From Gaoshiqia sp050178015 (lineage in GTDB: Bacteria > Bacteroidota > Bacteroidia > Bacteroidales > Prolixibacteraceae): a stretch of DNA of 64,000 nt. Location: the NCBI GenBank assembly GCA_050178015.1, contig JBFXGM010000022.1, positions 26,395-90,394 on the forward strand, given 5' to 3'. A program made the translations under genes and the position numbers. The notes under the pieces are model-generated. The model was given only the letters and a program-made list of their open reading frames with translations. It did not search any database and had not been told where the DNA came from. Of this stretch, positions 36,427-46,116 are shown one piece after another; within the stretch, counting starts at the first letter, position 1; each line of letters starts with the position of its first letter.

Positions 36427-38772
36427 TTAGAAAAAGTCTTCAAACTCGGCTGGTTTCTGCCGGACATCATTCTCGTCGTCACAATCCAGGTTCAAAATAA
36501 AGTTCATCGGCTTTTCAAATTCATGGTCCGGCTTGTATTCCAAGGTTTTGTCGGCATACACTTTCTGCATGAAACGTCCCCAGATGGGGAGTGCCAGGTT
36601 GGCGCCCTGTCCGGTGGAGATATCGTCAAAGTGGATGCTTCGCAGGTCGGCGCCGGTCCAAACGCCGGCTGCAAGTTGCGGGGTGACTCCCATGAACCAG
36701 CCGTCGGAATGGTTTTGTGTGGTGCCGGTTTTTCCGGCAATGGGCCCTTCAATCCTTCCGTAAACCTGGTGCCAGCGCAGTCGGGTTCCGGTACCGTTGT
36801 CAATCACCCCGCGCAGCAGGTTGATCATCAGGTAAGCCGTGCGCTCATCAATGGCGTCATGACGTTCCGGTCGGAAGGTAGCAATCACGTTGCCGTGTTT
36901 GTCTTCAATTTTGGTCACAAAAATGGGTTGCGTATAAACACCCTTGTTGGCAAAAGTTCCGTAAGCGCCCACCATCTCGTAAAGGGTAATGTCGGAAGTG
37001 CCCAGAAACATTGAAGGAACCGGGTCGATCCTACTGTAAACGCCCATTTTTTCCATCACTTCGGTGACCGATTGGGGATTGAACTGTTTCATCACCCAAG
37101 CCGAGATTTGGTTGACCGAATTGGCCAATCCCCATTTCAGGGTAACCATTTTTCCATCCATGTCGCTGGAACTTGAGTTTTTGGCTTCCCACACCGTTCC
37201 GTCGGGGAGGATGAATTGTTGCTTCACATTGGGAACCTTTGTGCAAGGCGTCAGTCCGTTTTGCATGGCCAGTGTGTACAGGAAGGGTTTCACGGTAGAG
37301 CCTACCTGTCGTTTTCCGCCTTTCACCATATCGTACATAAAATGCTTGTAATTGGGGCCGCCAACATAGGCACGCACCTGTCCGGTTTCTAAATCCATGG
37401 CCATAAACGAAGAGCGGAAATAGCCCAGGTAGTGCCGGATGGAGTCTATCGGCGTCATGATGGTGTCTTTTTCTCCTTCCCAGGTGAAGATGGTCATTTC
37501 GGCTGGTTCGCTAAAGTTTTGTTTGATTTGGCCTGAACTTAAGCCGCGTAAGCGCAACACGCGGTAGCGTTCGCTTTGGCGCATGGAGAGGTCGAGCAGG
37601 CTGCTCACTTCTGTTTCGCTCAGGTCGCCGGAGAAGGGCGGTCGTTTCAGGCGTTTCAGGTGGCGGTTGAAGGCGGGTTGCAATTCCAGCCGCAGGTGGT
37701 CCTGCAAAGCTTGTTCGGCATACTCCTGCATGCGCGAATCGATTGTCGTATATATTTTCAGCCCGTCTTCGTACAAATCGTAGTTGGTTCCATCCGGTTT
37801 GAAGTTCTTTTTGCACCAGCCGAACAGGGGATTGGTTTCCCATTCCACCGAATCTTCACGGAACTTGACCTGTTGCCACGAGGCATATCTGGAGCGTTCG
37901 GGTTTGTTGGCGCCCATCGTAATTCGCAGGTATTCGCGGAAGTAGGGTGCCAGTCCGCTTTTAAAATCTTCTTTTTGAAAATCCAGTCCCAAAGGCAATG
38001 CCGAAATGGAATCGTATTGCTGTTGACTGATGTAGCCGTACTTTTTCATCTGAAACAGCACTACATTGCGCCGGTCTTTGGTAAGTTCGGGCCGTCTGAT
38101 CGGGTTGAACAAGGCCGAGTTTTTTGCCATTCCGACCAGCATGGCTGACTGATGGATTTGCAGGGAATCGGGTTCGGTATGGAAATAAATCCGTGCGGCC
38201 GACTTGATGCCCACGGCCAGGTTCAGGAAATCGTATTTGTTGAGGTACATGGTAATGATCTCTTCCTTCGTGTAGCTTCGTTCCAGCTTCACGGCAATCA
38301 CCCATTCCTTAAATTTTCGCATAACCAGCTGGATTTTGTTTTCAAAATCCTGGCGCGGGAACAACATCTTGGCCAACTGCTGGCTGATGGTACTTCCGCC
38401 GCCGGTACTGCTGTTGCCGGTCAACAAGCCCTTTACCACGCGGAACAGTCCTCGCAGGTCGATGCCCGAGTGACTGTAAAACCGGACATCCTCGGTGGCA
38501 ATCAGCGCTTGGACCAGTTCTTGCGGCAACTGTTCGTACACCACGAAACTGCGGTTCTCCCTGAAATAGCGTCCCAACACGACCTGATCACGTGAAATAA
38601 CTTCCGAGGCCAGCAGGCTTTGCGGGTTTTCCAGCTCGTCGAACGAAGGCATTTCTCCCAGTTTTCCTTCAGCAATTGAAAAGAAAAAACCGGCGACCAG
38701 CAGGACCACGACCAGGTAAAGGGCCCAAAATCCCCAGGTATATTTTCTGAATTTTTTATTTCCCTGTTCCAT
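36427..38772 (-). CDS. Class A penicillin-binding protein (PBP1A type)
   Basis: Bifunctional cell-wall synthase of 781 residues. Membrane anchor at about 13-33. Glycosyltransferase GT51 domain at about 60-235, with catalytic Glu94 in IATEDVRFYSHSGID and GGSTISQQLAKML. Transpeptidase domain at about 440-720, with Ser492-x-x-Lys495 in GSTVKPF, an SSSD-type second motif region, and KTGTT in GPIAGKTGTTQNHSDGW. It polymerises and crosslinks peptidoglycan on the outer face of the inner membrane. It is a single minus-strand gene, divergent from topA. Confidence 0.95.
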   Translation of the reverse strand: MEQGNKKFRKYTWGFWALYLVVVLLVAGFFFSIAEGKLGEMPSFDELENPQSLLASEVISRDQVVLGRYFRENRSFVVYEQLPQELVQALIATEDVRFYSHSGIDLRGLFRVVKGLLTGNSSTGGGSTISQQLAKMLFPRQDFENKIQLVMRKFKEWVIAVKLERSYTKEEIITMYLNKYDFLNLAVGIKSAARIYFHTEPDSLQIHQSAMLVGMAKNSALFNPIRRPELTKDRRNVVLFQMKKYGYISQQQYDSISALPLGLDFQKEDFKSGLAPYFREYLRITMGANKPERSRYASWQQVKFREDSVEWETNPLFGWCKKNFKPDGTNYDLYEDGLKIYTTIDSRMQEYAEQALQDHLRLELQPAFNRHLKRLKRPPFSGDLSETEVSSLLDLSMRQSERYRVLRLRGLSSGQIKQNFSEPAEMTIFTWEGEKDTIMTPIDSIRHYLGYFRSSFMAMDLETGQVRAYVGGPNYKHFMYDMVKGGKRQVGSTVKPFLYTLAMQNGLTPCTKVPNVKQQFILPDGTVWEAKNSSSSDMDGKMVTLKWGLANSVNQISAWVMKQFNPQSVTEVMEKMGVYSRIDPVPSMFLGTSDITLYEMVGAYGTFANKGVYTQPIFVTKIEDKHGNVIATFRPERHDAIDERTAYLMINLLRGVIDNGTGTRLRWHQVYGRIEGPIAGKTGTTQNHSDGWFMGVTPQLAAGVWTGADLRSIHFDDISTGQGANLALPIWGRFMQKVYADKTLEYKPDHEFEKPMNFILNLDCDDENDVRQKPAEFEDFF

Positions 38773-39112
38773 CAGGATTTATTTGATGATTTGACGACAA
38801 AGATAACGAAACGAATAAGATTTTTATTTTTATCTGAGGAAGGTCGCCAGACAAGTTTCCGAAACACCGGTAAGCTTGATCCTGTTGTCATTGTGGCTGT
38901 TTGCGAGAGCTGTCGTTTGTTGGGTGTCCATCAAATTTTAATGGTTATAAACTTGGTGCAGACAATTAACCGGCGACCTGAACAACGGATTCAAAACGCA
39001 ATAAAATAATCATTTTCAAAGAAATATGAAATCGAATTTTGTTGGATGAAAATTTGAAGTTCGGGATACATTTTCTTTTATTTGCAAAAATTTTCACAAA
39101 ACAGGAGGTTGT
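38773..39112. other. 340-bp intergenic region between PBP1A and topA
   Basis: Divergent promoter region. No RNA gene or conserved frame is seen. The topA start is preceded by AGGAGG at 39103-39108, five bases before the ATG, an unusually perfect Shine-Dalgarno for this phylum. Confidence 0.6.
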
Positions 39113-41440
39113 ATGCACGAGAATCTGGTTATAGTAGAGTCCCCTGCCAAAGCAAAAACGATAGAAAAATTTCTGGGAAAGGATTTTTTGGTAACTTCAA
39201 GCATGGGGCATATCAGAGACCTCGAAAAGAAGGATTTTGGAATTGACCTGCAAAATAATTACGAGCCTAAGTATATTGTTTCGCCCGATAAGAAGAAGAT
39301 TGTCACCGATCTGAAGAAACTTGCCAAAGAAGCCAAAACCGTATGGATCGCATCCGATGAGGACCGCGAGGGGGAGGCCATTGCCTGGCACTTGAAAGAA
39401 GTGTTGAAATTGGAGCCGGCCAAGACCCGGCGCATTGTTTTTCACGAAATTACAAAGGATGCTATTCTGGAAGCCATTAAAAATCCACGTCCGATTGACG
39501 ACAATTTGGTAAATGCCCAGCAGGCGCGCCGTGTGTTGGATCGCATTGTGGGTTTCGAGGTGTCGCCGGTGTTATGGAAGAAAGTAAAACCGTCGCTTTC
39601 GGCCGGTCGTGTGCAGTCGGTCGCTGTTCGGTTGATTGTTGAGCGCGAACGTGAAATCATCAACTTCGAAAGCACCTCCGGTTTCCGGGTAACAGCCGTA
39701 TTTTTGGTTCCCGGCGCTAATGGAAATGCCGTTGAGCTGAAAGCCGAACTTAACAAACGATTTGAAACACGCGACGAGGCCCGTCAGTTTTTGGAGAAGT
39801 GCAAAACGGCTGAATTCGCGATTGGAGATATTGTAAAGAAACCCTCCAGGCGATCTCCGGCTGCCCCTTTCACCACATCCACCTTGCAGCAGGAAGCCAG
39901 CCGCAAGCTTGGTTACTCGGTGTCGCAAACCATGTCGATTGCCCAGCGCCTATACGAATCCGGGAAGATCACCTATATGCGTACCGACTCAGTCAACTTG
40001 TCGTCGCTGGCGTTGAATACGGCGAAAAGCAAGATTTTGAGCATGCATGGTGAAAAGTACCTGAAAACACGTCAATATAAAACCAAGGCCAAAGGGGCAC
40101 AGGAGGCTCACGAAGCGATTCGCCCCACCTACATCGATCAGGAAGAAATCGGCGGGAGCAACCAGGAAAAGAAATTATATGAATTAATCTGGAAGCGGAC
40201 CATCGCGTCGCAAATGGCTGATGCGGAGTTGGAACGCACAACGGTGACTATTAATGTCTCGACCGCTTCCGAGCTGTTTCAGGCTACCGGCGAGGTAATC
40301 AAATTCGATGGCTTCCTGCGGGTTTATATGGAATCGACCGATAATGAAGATGAAAGCAGCGATTCTTCCAAAACGTTGTTGCCGCCTGTAAAAGTAAACC
40401 AGCCATTGCGGGCCGACCTCATTCAGGCAACGGAACGCTTTACCCAGAAACCACCGCGATACACCGAGGCCAGCCTGGTGAAAAAGCTTGAAGAACAAGG
40501 AATTGGCCGTCCGTCAACCTACGCGCCCATTATTACCACCATCCAAAATCGTGGGTATGTGGTGAAAGAAGACCGCCCCGGCATCGAGCGTGCTTTTGTT
40601 CAGCTTAGCCTGAAAAACAGTAAGCTGGATGAGAAAACCAAGACTGAGATAACCGGCGCCGAGAAATCAAAATTGTTTCCGACAGACATTGGCATGGTGG
40701 TGAACGATTTTCTGGTTAAGTATTTTGAGCAAATCATGGATTACAGCTTCACCGCCAATGTAGAAGTTGAGTTTGACGAAATTGCCGATGGAAAGCGGAT
40801 TTGGAACGACGTGATTGACGAATTTTATCAGCCTTTTCACGCTAATATTGAAAACGCGCTTGAGGTGTCGGAACGTACCAATGGCGAGCGTTTGTTGGGC
40901 GACGATCCGGTGAGCGGCAAACCGGTTTCAGTAAAAATTGGCCGTTTCGGACCCTTGGCCCAGTTGGGCGAAACCACTGAAGAAGGCGAGAAGCCACAGT
41001 TTGCCAGTCTCCGCCCCGGGCAAATCCTCGAAACCATCACCTTAGAGGATGCACTCGAATTGTTTAAACTCCCGCGTGATTTGGGCGAATATGAAAACAA
41101 AAAAGTAACCGTAGCTATCGGCCGTTTTGGTCCGTATGTGCGCCACGACAATAAATTTGTTTCGTTGGAAAAAGGCGTGGACGATCCCTACTCGGTTGAT
41201 CTTCCGCGTGCCATCGAGTTGATTGAGGCCAAACGGGAAAAAGATCGCAATGCCCTGATAAAAACGTTTGAGGAAGAGCCCGAATTGCGGATTCTTAACG
41301 GACGCTGGGGACCCTATATTTCGTATAAGAAGAAGAACTTCAAGATTGCGAAGGGAACTGATGCTGAGAAGATAACATTGGAGGATTGCCTGAAAATTAT
41401 CAACGAAGGGCCGTCACCAAAAAAAGGCAGAAAAAAATAA
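39113..41440 (+). CDS. topA: DNA topoisomerase I
   Basis: Type IA topoisomerase of 775 residues that relaxes negative supercoils. Toprim domain at 3-115 with Glu9 (VIVESPAKAKTIEKF) and Asp82/Asp84 in SDEDREGEAIAWHL. Active-site Tyr288 in ITYMRTDSVNLS. The central gate domains include LSAGRVQSVAVRLIVERE. The C-terminus has no Cys4 zinc fingers and instead carries repeats of the G-R-F/W-G-P-Y type (GRFGPLAQLG, GRFGPYVRHDNKF, GRWGPYISYKKKNF), as usual in Bacteroidota. An AGGAGG Shine-Dalgarno precedes the ATG. Confidence 0.97.
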   Translation: MHENLVIVESPAKAKTIEKFLGKDFLVTSSMGHIRDLEKKDFGIDLQNNYEPKYIVSPDKKKIVTDLKKLAKEAKTVWIASDEDREGEAIAWHLKEVLKLEPAKTRRIVFHEITKDAILEAIKNPRPIDDNLVNAQQARRVLDRIVGFEVSPVLWKKVKPSLSAGRVQSVAVRLIVEREREIINFESTSGFRVTAVFLVPGANGNAVELKAELNKRFETRDEARQFLEKCKTAEFAIGDIVKKPSRRSPAAPFTTSTLQQEASRKLGYSVSQTMSIAQRLYESGKITYMRTDSVNLSSLALNTAKSKILSMHGEKYLKTRQYKTKAKGAQEAHEAIRPTYIDQEEIGGSNQEKKLYELIWKRTIASQMADAELERTTVTINVSTASELFQATGEVIKFDGFLRVYMESTDNEDESSDSSKTLLPPVKVNQPLRADLIQATERFTQKPPRYTEASLVKKLEEQGIGRPSTYAPIITTIQNRGYVVKEDRPGIERAFVQLSLKNSKLDEKTKTEITGAEKSKLFPTDIGMVVNDFLVKYFEQIMDYSFTANVEVEFDEIADGKRIWNDVIDEFYQPFHANIENALEVSERTNGERLLGDDPVSGKPVSVKIGRFGPLAQLGETTEEGEKPQFASLRPGQILETITLEDALELFKLPRDLGEYENKKVTVAIGRFGPYVRHDNKFVSLEKGVDDPYSVDLPRAIELIEAKREKDRNALIKTFEEEPELRILNGRWGPYISYKKKNFKIAKGTDAEKITLEDCLKIINEGPSPKKGRKK

Positions 41441-41446
41441 TATTTT

Positions 41447-41478
41447 AGGCAGACACCGTCAGGTTGTTTGCCTTTTTT
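41447..41478 (+). terminator. Terminator after topA
   Basis: AGGCAGACA and TGTTTGCCT form a stem (one mismatch) followed by TTTTTTG. Confidence 0.75.
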
Positions 41479-41518
41479 GTTAAAAAGATTAAATTCAACG
41501 CTTTGAAACAATAATCAG

Positions 41519-42673
41519 ATGGACCTGGAGCTATATCTCAAACCTGTTGATTTTTCAAAGATTAAGCTGGCGCCTTGGGCACAGAAAAAGTTTGCATTGG
41601 GTACCTTGCTGGAGAAAAACCAGGAAAAACTTCCGTTGAATAAGGCGAAGATTGTATTGATTGGCGTTGAAGAAGATCGGAACTCGGTAGTGAAAGGTAG
41701 TGCAAAGTCGCCCGACAAGATTCGGGAGCATCTGTACAGCCTGAACCGGATTGCTCCACGATACAAAGTTCTGGACCTTGGAAATATCAAAGTGGGGCGA
41801 GCGGTAAGCGATACCTATTTTGCCCTGAAGGATGTTTGTAGTTACCTGGTGGGCCAGGGCATTGCAGTGGTTGTTTTGGGAGGCAGTCAGGATCTCACCA
41901 TTGGCATGACCAAGGCATTCGAGGAAAAAGCATTCAACCTGGTGAATGTGGACCCGAAATTTGACTATCGAAAGGGTGCAAAAAATATTGACTCAGAAAA
42001 TTACCTCAGTCTGATTTTTGAAAGGCACCCGAACCTGTTTTCGCAAGTAACCCTTGGGTATCAGAATTATTTTACCGACGCCCTGGAACTTGATTATGCC
42101 ACTAACCTGAATGCTGAAACCAGACGGCTTGGGCAAATACGGTACAATATGGCCGAAATTGAACCTTACATGCGACATGCCGATATTTTAAGTTTCGATT
42201 TGAATGCTGTGCGGCAGGTTGAGGCGCCAGGGCAATATTTTGCCTCGCCAAATGGATTGTATGCAGAAGAGGCTTGCCAGATAGCTCATTACGCCGGAAT
42301 GGCGGATCAGCTGAAGGTTGCTGGTTTTTTCAACTTGGTTCCCGGACTCGATCCATCCGGTTTGAGTAACAAGCTGATGGCCCAAATCGTGTGGCATTTT
42401 ATGGAAGGATTTCACTATAAAGTGGTTGAAGATCCGAACGAAAATCAGGGCGAGTTCGATGAATTTATCATTGAAATGGACGATATTGACTTGCCATTGA
42501 CTTTTTTGCAAAGTCGTAAAACAGGCCGGTGGTGGATGAGAATTACAGATGAAAACAGCAGCATAGAGGTTGCCGTACCTTGTACCCAAGAGGATTATGA
42601 GCTGGCAGCACGATATGAAATTCCTGACCGGTGGTGGCAAAATATCAGAAAATTAAATCGTTTGGTAAAATAA
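41519..42673 (+). CDS. Arginase-fold formimidoylglutamase-like protein with degenerate metal site
   Basis: 384-residue member of the ureohydrolase (arginase/agmatinase/formiminoglutamase) fold. The three metal motifs of active members are altered. GGDHS reads GGSQD (His to Gln124); DAHxD reads DPKFD (Asp145 and Asp149 kept, His to Lys147); DxD reads DLN (Asp227 kept, second Asp to Asn229). With three of six manganese ligands replaced, ordinary hydrolase activity is doubtful. It has no signal peptide, so it is cytoplasmic. It lies between topA and the T9SS operon. A homologue annotated as formimidoylglutamase is often found beside these genes in Bacteroidota, which hints at a link with secretion or gliding that is not proven. 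Confidence 0.82.
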   Translation: MDLELYLKPVDFSKIKLAPWAQKKFALGTLLEKNQEKLPLNKAKIVLIGVEEDRNSVVKGSAKSPDKIREHLYSLNRIAPRYKVLDLGNIKVGRAVSDTYFALKDVCSYLVGQGIAVVVLGGSQDLTIGMTKAFEEKAFNLVNVDPKFDYRKGAKNIDSENYLSLIFERHPNLFSQVTLGYQNYFTDALELDYATNLNAETRRLGQIRYNMAEIEPYMRHADILSFDLNAVRQVEAPGQYFASPNGLYAEEACQIAHYAGMADQLKVAGFFNLVPGLDPSGLSNKLMAQIVWHFMEGFHYKVVEDPNENQGEFDEFIIEMDDIDLPLTFLQSRKTGRWWMRITDENSSIEVAVPCTQEDYELAARYEIPDRWWQNIRKLNRLVK

Positions 42674-42746
42674 ATGAACTGTCCGGTTCGTTGATAAGAT
42701 TCCAAATCCATGGTAATTAAGAAAAAAAGAAGGAAGTCCGGTTTTG

Positions 42747-42754
42747 TACTTTTG
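42747..42754 (+). promoter_or_regulatory. -7 box of the T9SS operon
   Basis: TACTTTTG matches TAnnTTTG and lies 40 bp before the porP ATG at 42795. This places the start of transcription downstream of the frame's first possible codon (42744) and supports ATG 42795. No convincing -33 element. Confidence 0.5.
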
Positions 42755-42794
42755 TTTGCTTAAGCTGTTTCAAAAGGGCTGTATTTACGGGTAT

Positions 42795-43739
42795 ATGAAA
42801 AAAATAATTTACTTTTTATTTTTGTTAATATTATTTAACTTAGCCGCAATCGCTCAACAAGACCCGCAGCTCAGTTTTAATAAGTTAACGCAGCTGACCG
42901 TAAATCCGGGATATGCAGGGAGTAATTCGGCTGTTTCGGGCTTGATTTTGAACCGTTATCAGTGGTCAGGGTTCGAAGGAGCCCCCAAGACGTTGATTTT
43001 TAGTGTGGAGTCGTTGGTTGATTTGTTTGGTGGTAAAAGTGGGCTTGGACTGAATATTATCAGTGATGAGCTTGGCTTTGAAAAAAATATATTGGTAAAC
43101 CTAAATTATGCATATCTTGTACAGACAAGTTTGGGAAGTTTGGGCATTGGTACTTCCCTGGGGATTTTTAACAAGGCAATCGATGGTGATTGGTCGGTCC
43201 CGGAAGGAAGTTACTATGTAAATCCCAATTCTGATGGATTAATTCCTTCAGGAAGTGTTAGTCAGGTTGCATATGATTTAGGATTTGGTTTATATTTGAC
43301 AAATAAAGATTATTTTGCCGGTTTGTCAGTAACCCACTTGAACCAGGCAAAAATTGAGTTCTCGGATATGGCATACACCTTTTATACCCGGCACTATTAT
43401 CTTAGTGGGGGTTACCGGGTACAACTGTCAGATCCATCTTTCGTGTTACAACCCGCTGTTTTCGTGAAGACAGATTTGGCCAGCACCCAGGTTGATTTGA
43501 ATGTTGACCTGGTATTTCGGGACCGGTTTTGGGGTGGCTTGGGCTACCGGTTGGATGATGCCGTCATTATTTCGGTGGGTGTGGAAATGATGAATGGTTT
43601 GAGATTGGGCTATGCCTATGATCTGGTTCTTTCAGCATTGGGACAATATAGTAACGGATCACATGAGTTGTACCTGAACTATTCGTTCGATTTGAAGAAG
43701 AACCGGGAAAAAAAGTACAAGAGTGTTCGTTTTTTGTGA
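42795..43739 (+). CDS. PorP/SprF family type IX secretion outer-membrane protein
   Basis: 314-residue outer-membrane beta-barrel. ATG 42795 starts a clear signal peptide (MKKIIYFLFLLILFNLAAIAQ). Family marks: QDPQLSFNKLTQLTVNPGYAGS directly after cleavage, NRYQWSGFEGAPKT, GLGLNIISDELGF and a C-terminal strand HELYLNYSFDL. PorP/SprF proteins anchor the type IX secretion/gliding machinery or its adhesins in the outer membrane. It is the first gene of an operon with gldK, gldL, gldM and gldN (33-bp gap to gldK), as in Porphyromonas porP-K-L-M-N. Confidence 0.93.
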   Translation: MKKIIYFLFLLILFNLAAIAQQDPQLSFNKLTQLTVNPGYAGSNSAVSGLILNRYQWSGFEGAPKTLIFSVESLVDLFGGKSGLGLNIISDELGFEKNILVNLNYAYLVQTSLGSLGIGTSLGIFNKAIDGDWSVPEGSYYVNPNSDGLIPSGSVSQVAYDLGFGLYLTNKDYFAGLSVTHLNQAKIEFSDMAYTFYTRHYYLSGGYRVQLSDPSFVLQPAVFVKTDLASTQVDLNVDLVFRDRFWGGLGYRLDDAVIISVGVEMMNGLRLGYAYDLVLSALGQYSNGSHELYLNYSFDLKKNREKKYKSVRFL

Positions 43740-43771
43740 AAAATTATAAGTAAGCAACATACAGCGTCGTT

Positions 43772-45112
43772 ATGAAAAAATTATTCTCTCTGGGCTTCAT
43801 AGTTGTTCTGACCTTCTCGATGATGAGCTGTAGTAATCAAGGTGGAAGTGGCGAGCTGACCGGTGTTCCCGGACGCGGCAAATGGTTTGAACCCGCTCCT
43901 TACGGGATGACCTTCATTCATCGCGGAAGTATAAACATCGGTCCCAGCGACCAGGATGCCAGTTGGTCTGAAACGCCAACTAAAACAGTTTCGGTTGATG
44001 CCTTTTGGATGGATGATACCGAAATTACCAATAATGAATATCGTCAGTTTGTCCATTGGGTGAGGGATTCAATTGCCCGGACCTTGCTGGGGCAGCAGTT
44101 TCCTGAATTCATGATCTCCGAAGACCGCGATGGTAATCCCATTGATCCTCCGGTCATCAATTGGCAGGAACGGCTCGAATGGGACAATCCCGATTATGTG
44201 GATGTGTTGGAAGAAATGTATTATCAGGAGAACGATCGTTTTTTCAACAAAAAGGAAATTGACTCCAGGAAACTTTTTTATACCTATTATTGGATCGACT
44301 ACCAACAGGCTGCCAAGCGTTCGAATATGTACAACTACGAAACGCAAAGTTATGATGGCGTTGTTTATGACCGAAGCGGACAGTCAAAACCCATTGAGAG
44401 CCGTTCATCTTTTATTTTTAGTGAACAGGTAAATGTGTATCCCGATACCCTTTGCTGGATCCGCGACTATACCTATTCCTACAACGAACCTTGGGCCACC
44501 CGTTACTTCTGGCATCCCGGGTTCGACGATTATCCGGTGGTGGGCGTTACCTGGACCCAGGCTAAAGCTTTCTGCAGCTGGCGGACCCGTTTGCATAACG
44601 AATATCTCCTGAGCAAAAGGGAACAGCCGTTACAAGACTATCGTCTGCCCACCGAGGTAGAATGGGAGTACGCTGCCCGGGGTGAAAAGCAAATTTCGAT
44701 GTATCCGTGGGGAGGGTATTACACCCGCGACGATCAGGGCCGTTTCCTGGCTAACTTTAAGCCACTACGCGGCAACTATGTTGAAGATGGTGGCATGGCC
44801 ACGATGAAAGTAGGTAATTACGATCCCAACAAATTCGGTTTGTATGATATGGCCGGTAACGTTGCAGAATGGACGATTACCGCTTACGATGAATCGGCCT
44901 ACATGTATATGCATGATTTTAACCCAAACTTTGAATATAATGCCAAACCCGATGATCCTGCTACGATGAAGCGGAAAGTAATTCGCGGTGGTTCCTGGAA
45001 AGATATCGCCTCGTTTGTGCAAACATCTACCAGGAGTTATGAATATCAGGATACAACTAAATCGTATATCGGTTTTCGTTGCGTTCGGTCTTCGTTTGGT
45101 AACGAGTTTTAA
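43772..45112 (+). CDS. gldK: Type IX secretion/gliding lipoprotein GldK (PorK)
   Basis: 446-residue outer-membrane lipoprotein (lipobox TFSMMSC, Cys20). It has a formylglycine-generating-enzyme-like fold: FWMDDTEITNNEYRQFVHWVRDS near 75-97, WRTRLHNEY, RLPTEVEWEYAARGE near 300, DMAGNVAEW, RGGSWKD and IGFRCVRS at the end. The catalytic cysteines of true FGE are absent, so the role is structural: GldK and GldN form the periplasmic ring of the T9SS. A paralogue lies at 48.8-50.1 kb. Confidence 0.95.
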   Translation: MKKLFSLGFIVVLTFSMMSCSNQGGSGELTGVPGRGKWFEPAPYGMTFIHRGSINIGPSDQDASWSETPTKTVSVDAFWMDDTEITNNEYRQFVHWVRDSIARTLLGQQFPEFMISEDRDGNPIDPPVINWQERLEWDNPDYVDVLEEMYYQENDRFFNKKEIDSRKLFYTYYWIDYQQAAKRSNMYNYETQSYDGVVYDRSGQSKPIESRSSFIFSEQVNVYPDTLCWIRDYTYSYNEPWATRYFWHPGFDDYPVVGVTWTQAKAFCSWRTRLHNEYLLSKREQPLQDYRLPTEVEWEYAARGEKQISMYPWGGYYTRDDQGRFLANFKPLRGNYVEDGGMATMKVGNYDPNKFGLYDMAGNVAEWTITAYDESAYMYMHDFNPNFEYNAKPDDPATMKRKVIRGGSWKDIASFVQTSTRSYEYQDTTKSYIGFRCVRSSFGNEF

Positions 45113-45132
45113 ATCCCTTAATTTGAAAGCAT

Positions 45133-46101
45133 ATGAATTTCGGTGAAATTTTAGAGAGTAAACGCTGGAAAACCTTCACGGGTTATGTGTACAACTTTGG
45201 CGCTTCTGTGGTTTTGCTGGGGGCATTGTTCAAACTTCAGCACTGGGCTTTTTCAGGGCCGTTGTTGGTGATTGGCCTGTGTACCGAAGCTTTTATTTTC
45301 TTTATCTCGGCGTTTGAACCGTCGTTGGAGTTGCCCGAATGGTCAAAAGTTTATCCAGAATTAAGGGAAGATTACGATCCGGATGCCTTGGAAGCAGTGG
45401 AAAAACCGAACATGAAGCTGGATAAGCTTTTTGAAAAAGCTGACCTTTCACCCGATTTGATTTCAAAAATCACCAAAGGGCTGACCGACTTGAGTAATAC
45501 GGCCTCGTCTATCAGCGATATTACTTCGGCCACACTGGCAACCGATGTGTACGTGAAAAACCTGAACTCCGCATCAGAATCCATGAGTACTTTTGCCGAG
45601 ATCAATACACAAGCCAACAGTAACATTAGTCGTTCGGTGAATACGTTGGTGGATTCCTATACGTCCACAGCTCAACAGCTCGCCCAAAAAGGGGATCAGA
45701 TGCTGAATCAGCTGGCTGTTTCCGGTGAGGAGTTTACCAATCGTCTCAACCAGTCCGGGAGCAAACTGGTGAGCTCATACAGTAAAGTTGCCGAGGTAAT
45801 CGAACAGGGATTTGATACGCTGGGAAAAAATTCATCGCAGTATGGCGAAAACTTCAGCAAGCTCAATCAAAACCTTCAGGCGTTAAATGCTTCTTACGAG
45901 TCGCAGCTAAAGGGAACGAGCGAACAATTACAGGCCACCCAGAAATTCTTTGCCGAAATAAACCAGATGAATTCGTATGTTCAGTCATCTGTGGAAGAAG
46001 TGAAAAAATACCAGAGCAATGCAGCCGAGTTGAATAAACACCTGGAGGCGCTCAATGCTATTTATAGCAATATGCTCGGCGCCATGAACTATAAAAAATA
46101 A
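45133..46101 (+). CDS. gldL: T9SS motor protein GldL (PorL)
   Basis: 322-residue inner-membrane protein. Two N-terminal membrane helices (about 14-34 and 38-58; YNFGASVVLLGALFKLQHW then GPLLVIGLCTEAFIFFISAF) carry the conserved Lys-Leu-Gln-His region. A long cytoplasmic coiled-coil tail follows, rich in Ser/Gln/Asn. GldL pentamers around a GldM dimer use the proton gradient to drive secretion and gliding. It starts 21 bp after gldK. Length is somewhat greater than the shortest family members because of the extended coiled coil. Confidence 0.95.
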   Translation: MNFGEILESKRWKTFTGYVYNFGASVVLLGALFKLQHWAFSGPLLVIGLCTEAFIFFISAFEPSLELPEWSKVYPELREDYDPDALEAVEKPNMKLDKLFEKADLSPDLISKITKGLTDLSNTASSISDITSATLATDVYVKNLNSASESMSTFAEINTQANSNISRSVNTLVDSYTSTAQQLAQKGDQMLNQLAVSGEEFTNRLNQSGSKLVSSYSKVAEVIEQGFDTLGKNSSQYGENFSKLNQNLQALNASYESQLKGTSEQLQATQKFFAEINQMNSYVQSSVEEVKKYQSNAAELNKHLEALNAIYSNMLGAMNYKK

Positions 46102-46116
46102 TTTTGAACCGAGCTT

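Noticed and set aside
36418..37014. Plus-strand frame inside the PBP1A gene
   Set aside because: It is the opposite-strand shadow of a gene with complete catalytic motifs.
41519..42673. Active formimidoylglutamase of a histidine degradation pathway
   Set aside because: Three metal ligands are replaced and no other hut genes are in the window.
42759..42775. AGCTGTTTCAAAAG before porP, similar to the MITE end at 48.65 kb
   Set aside because: Only one end is seen and no inverted partner was found nearby, so an element cannot be supported.
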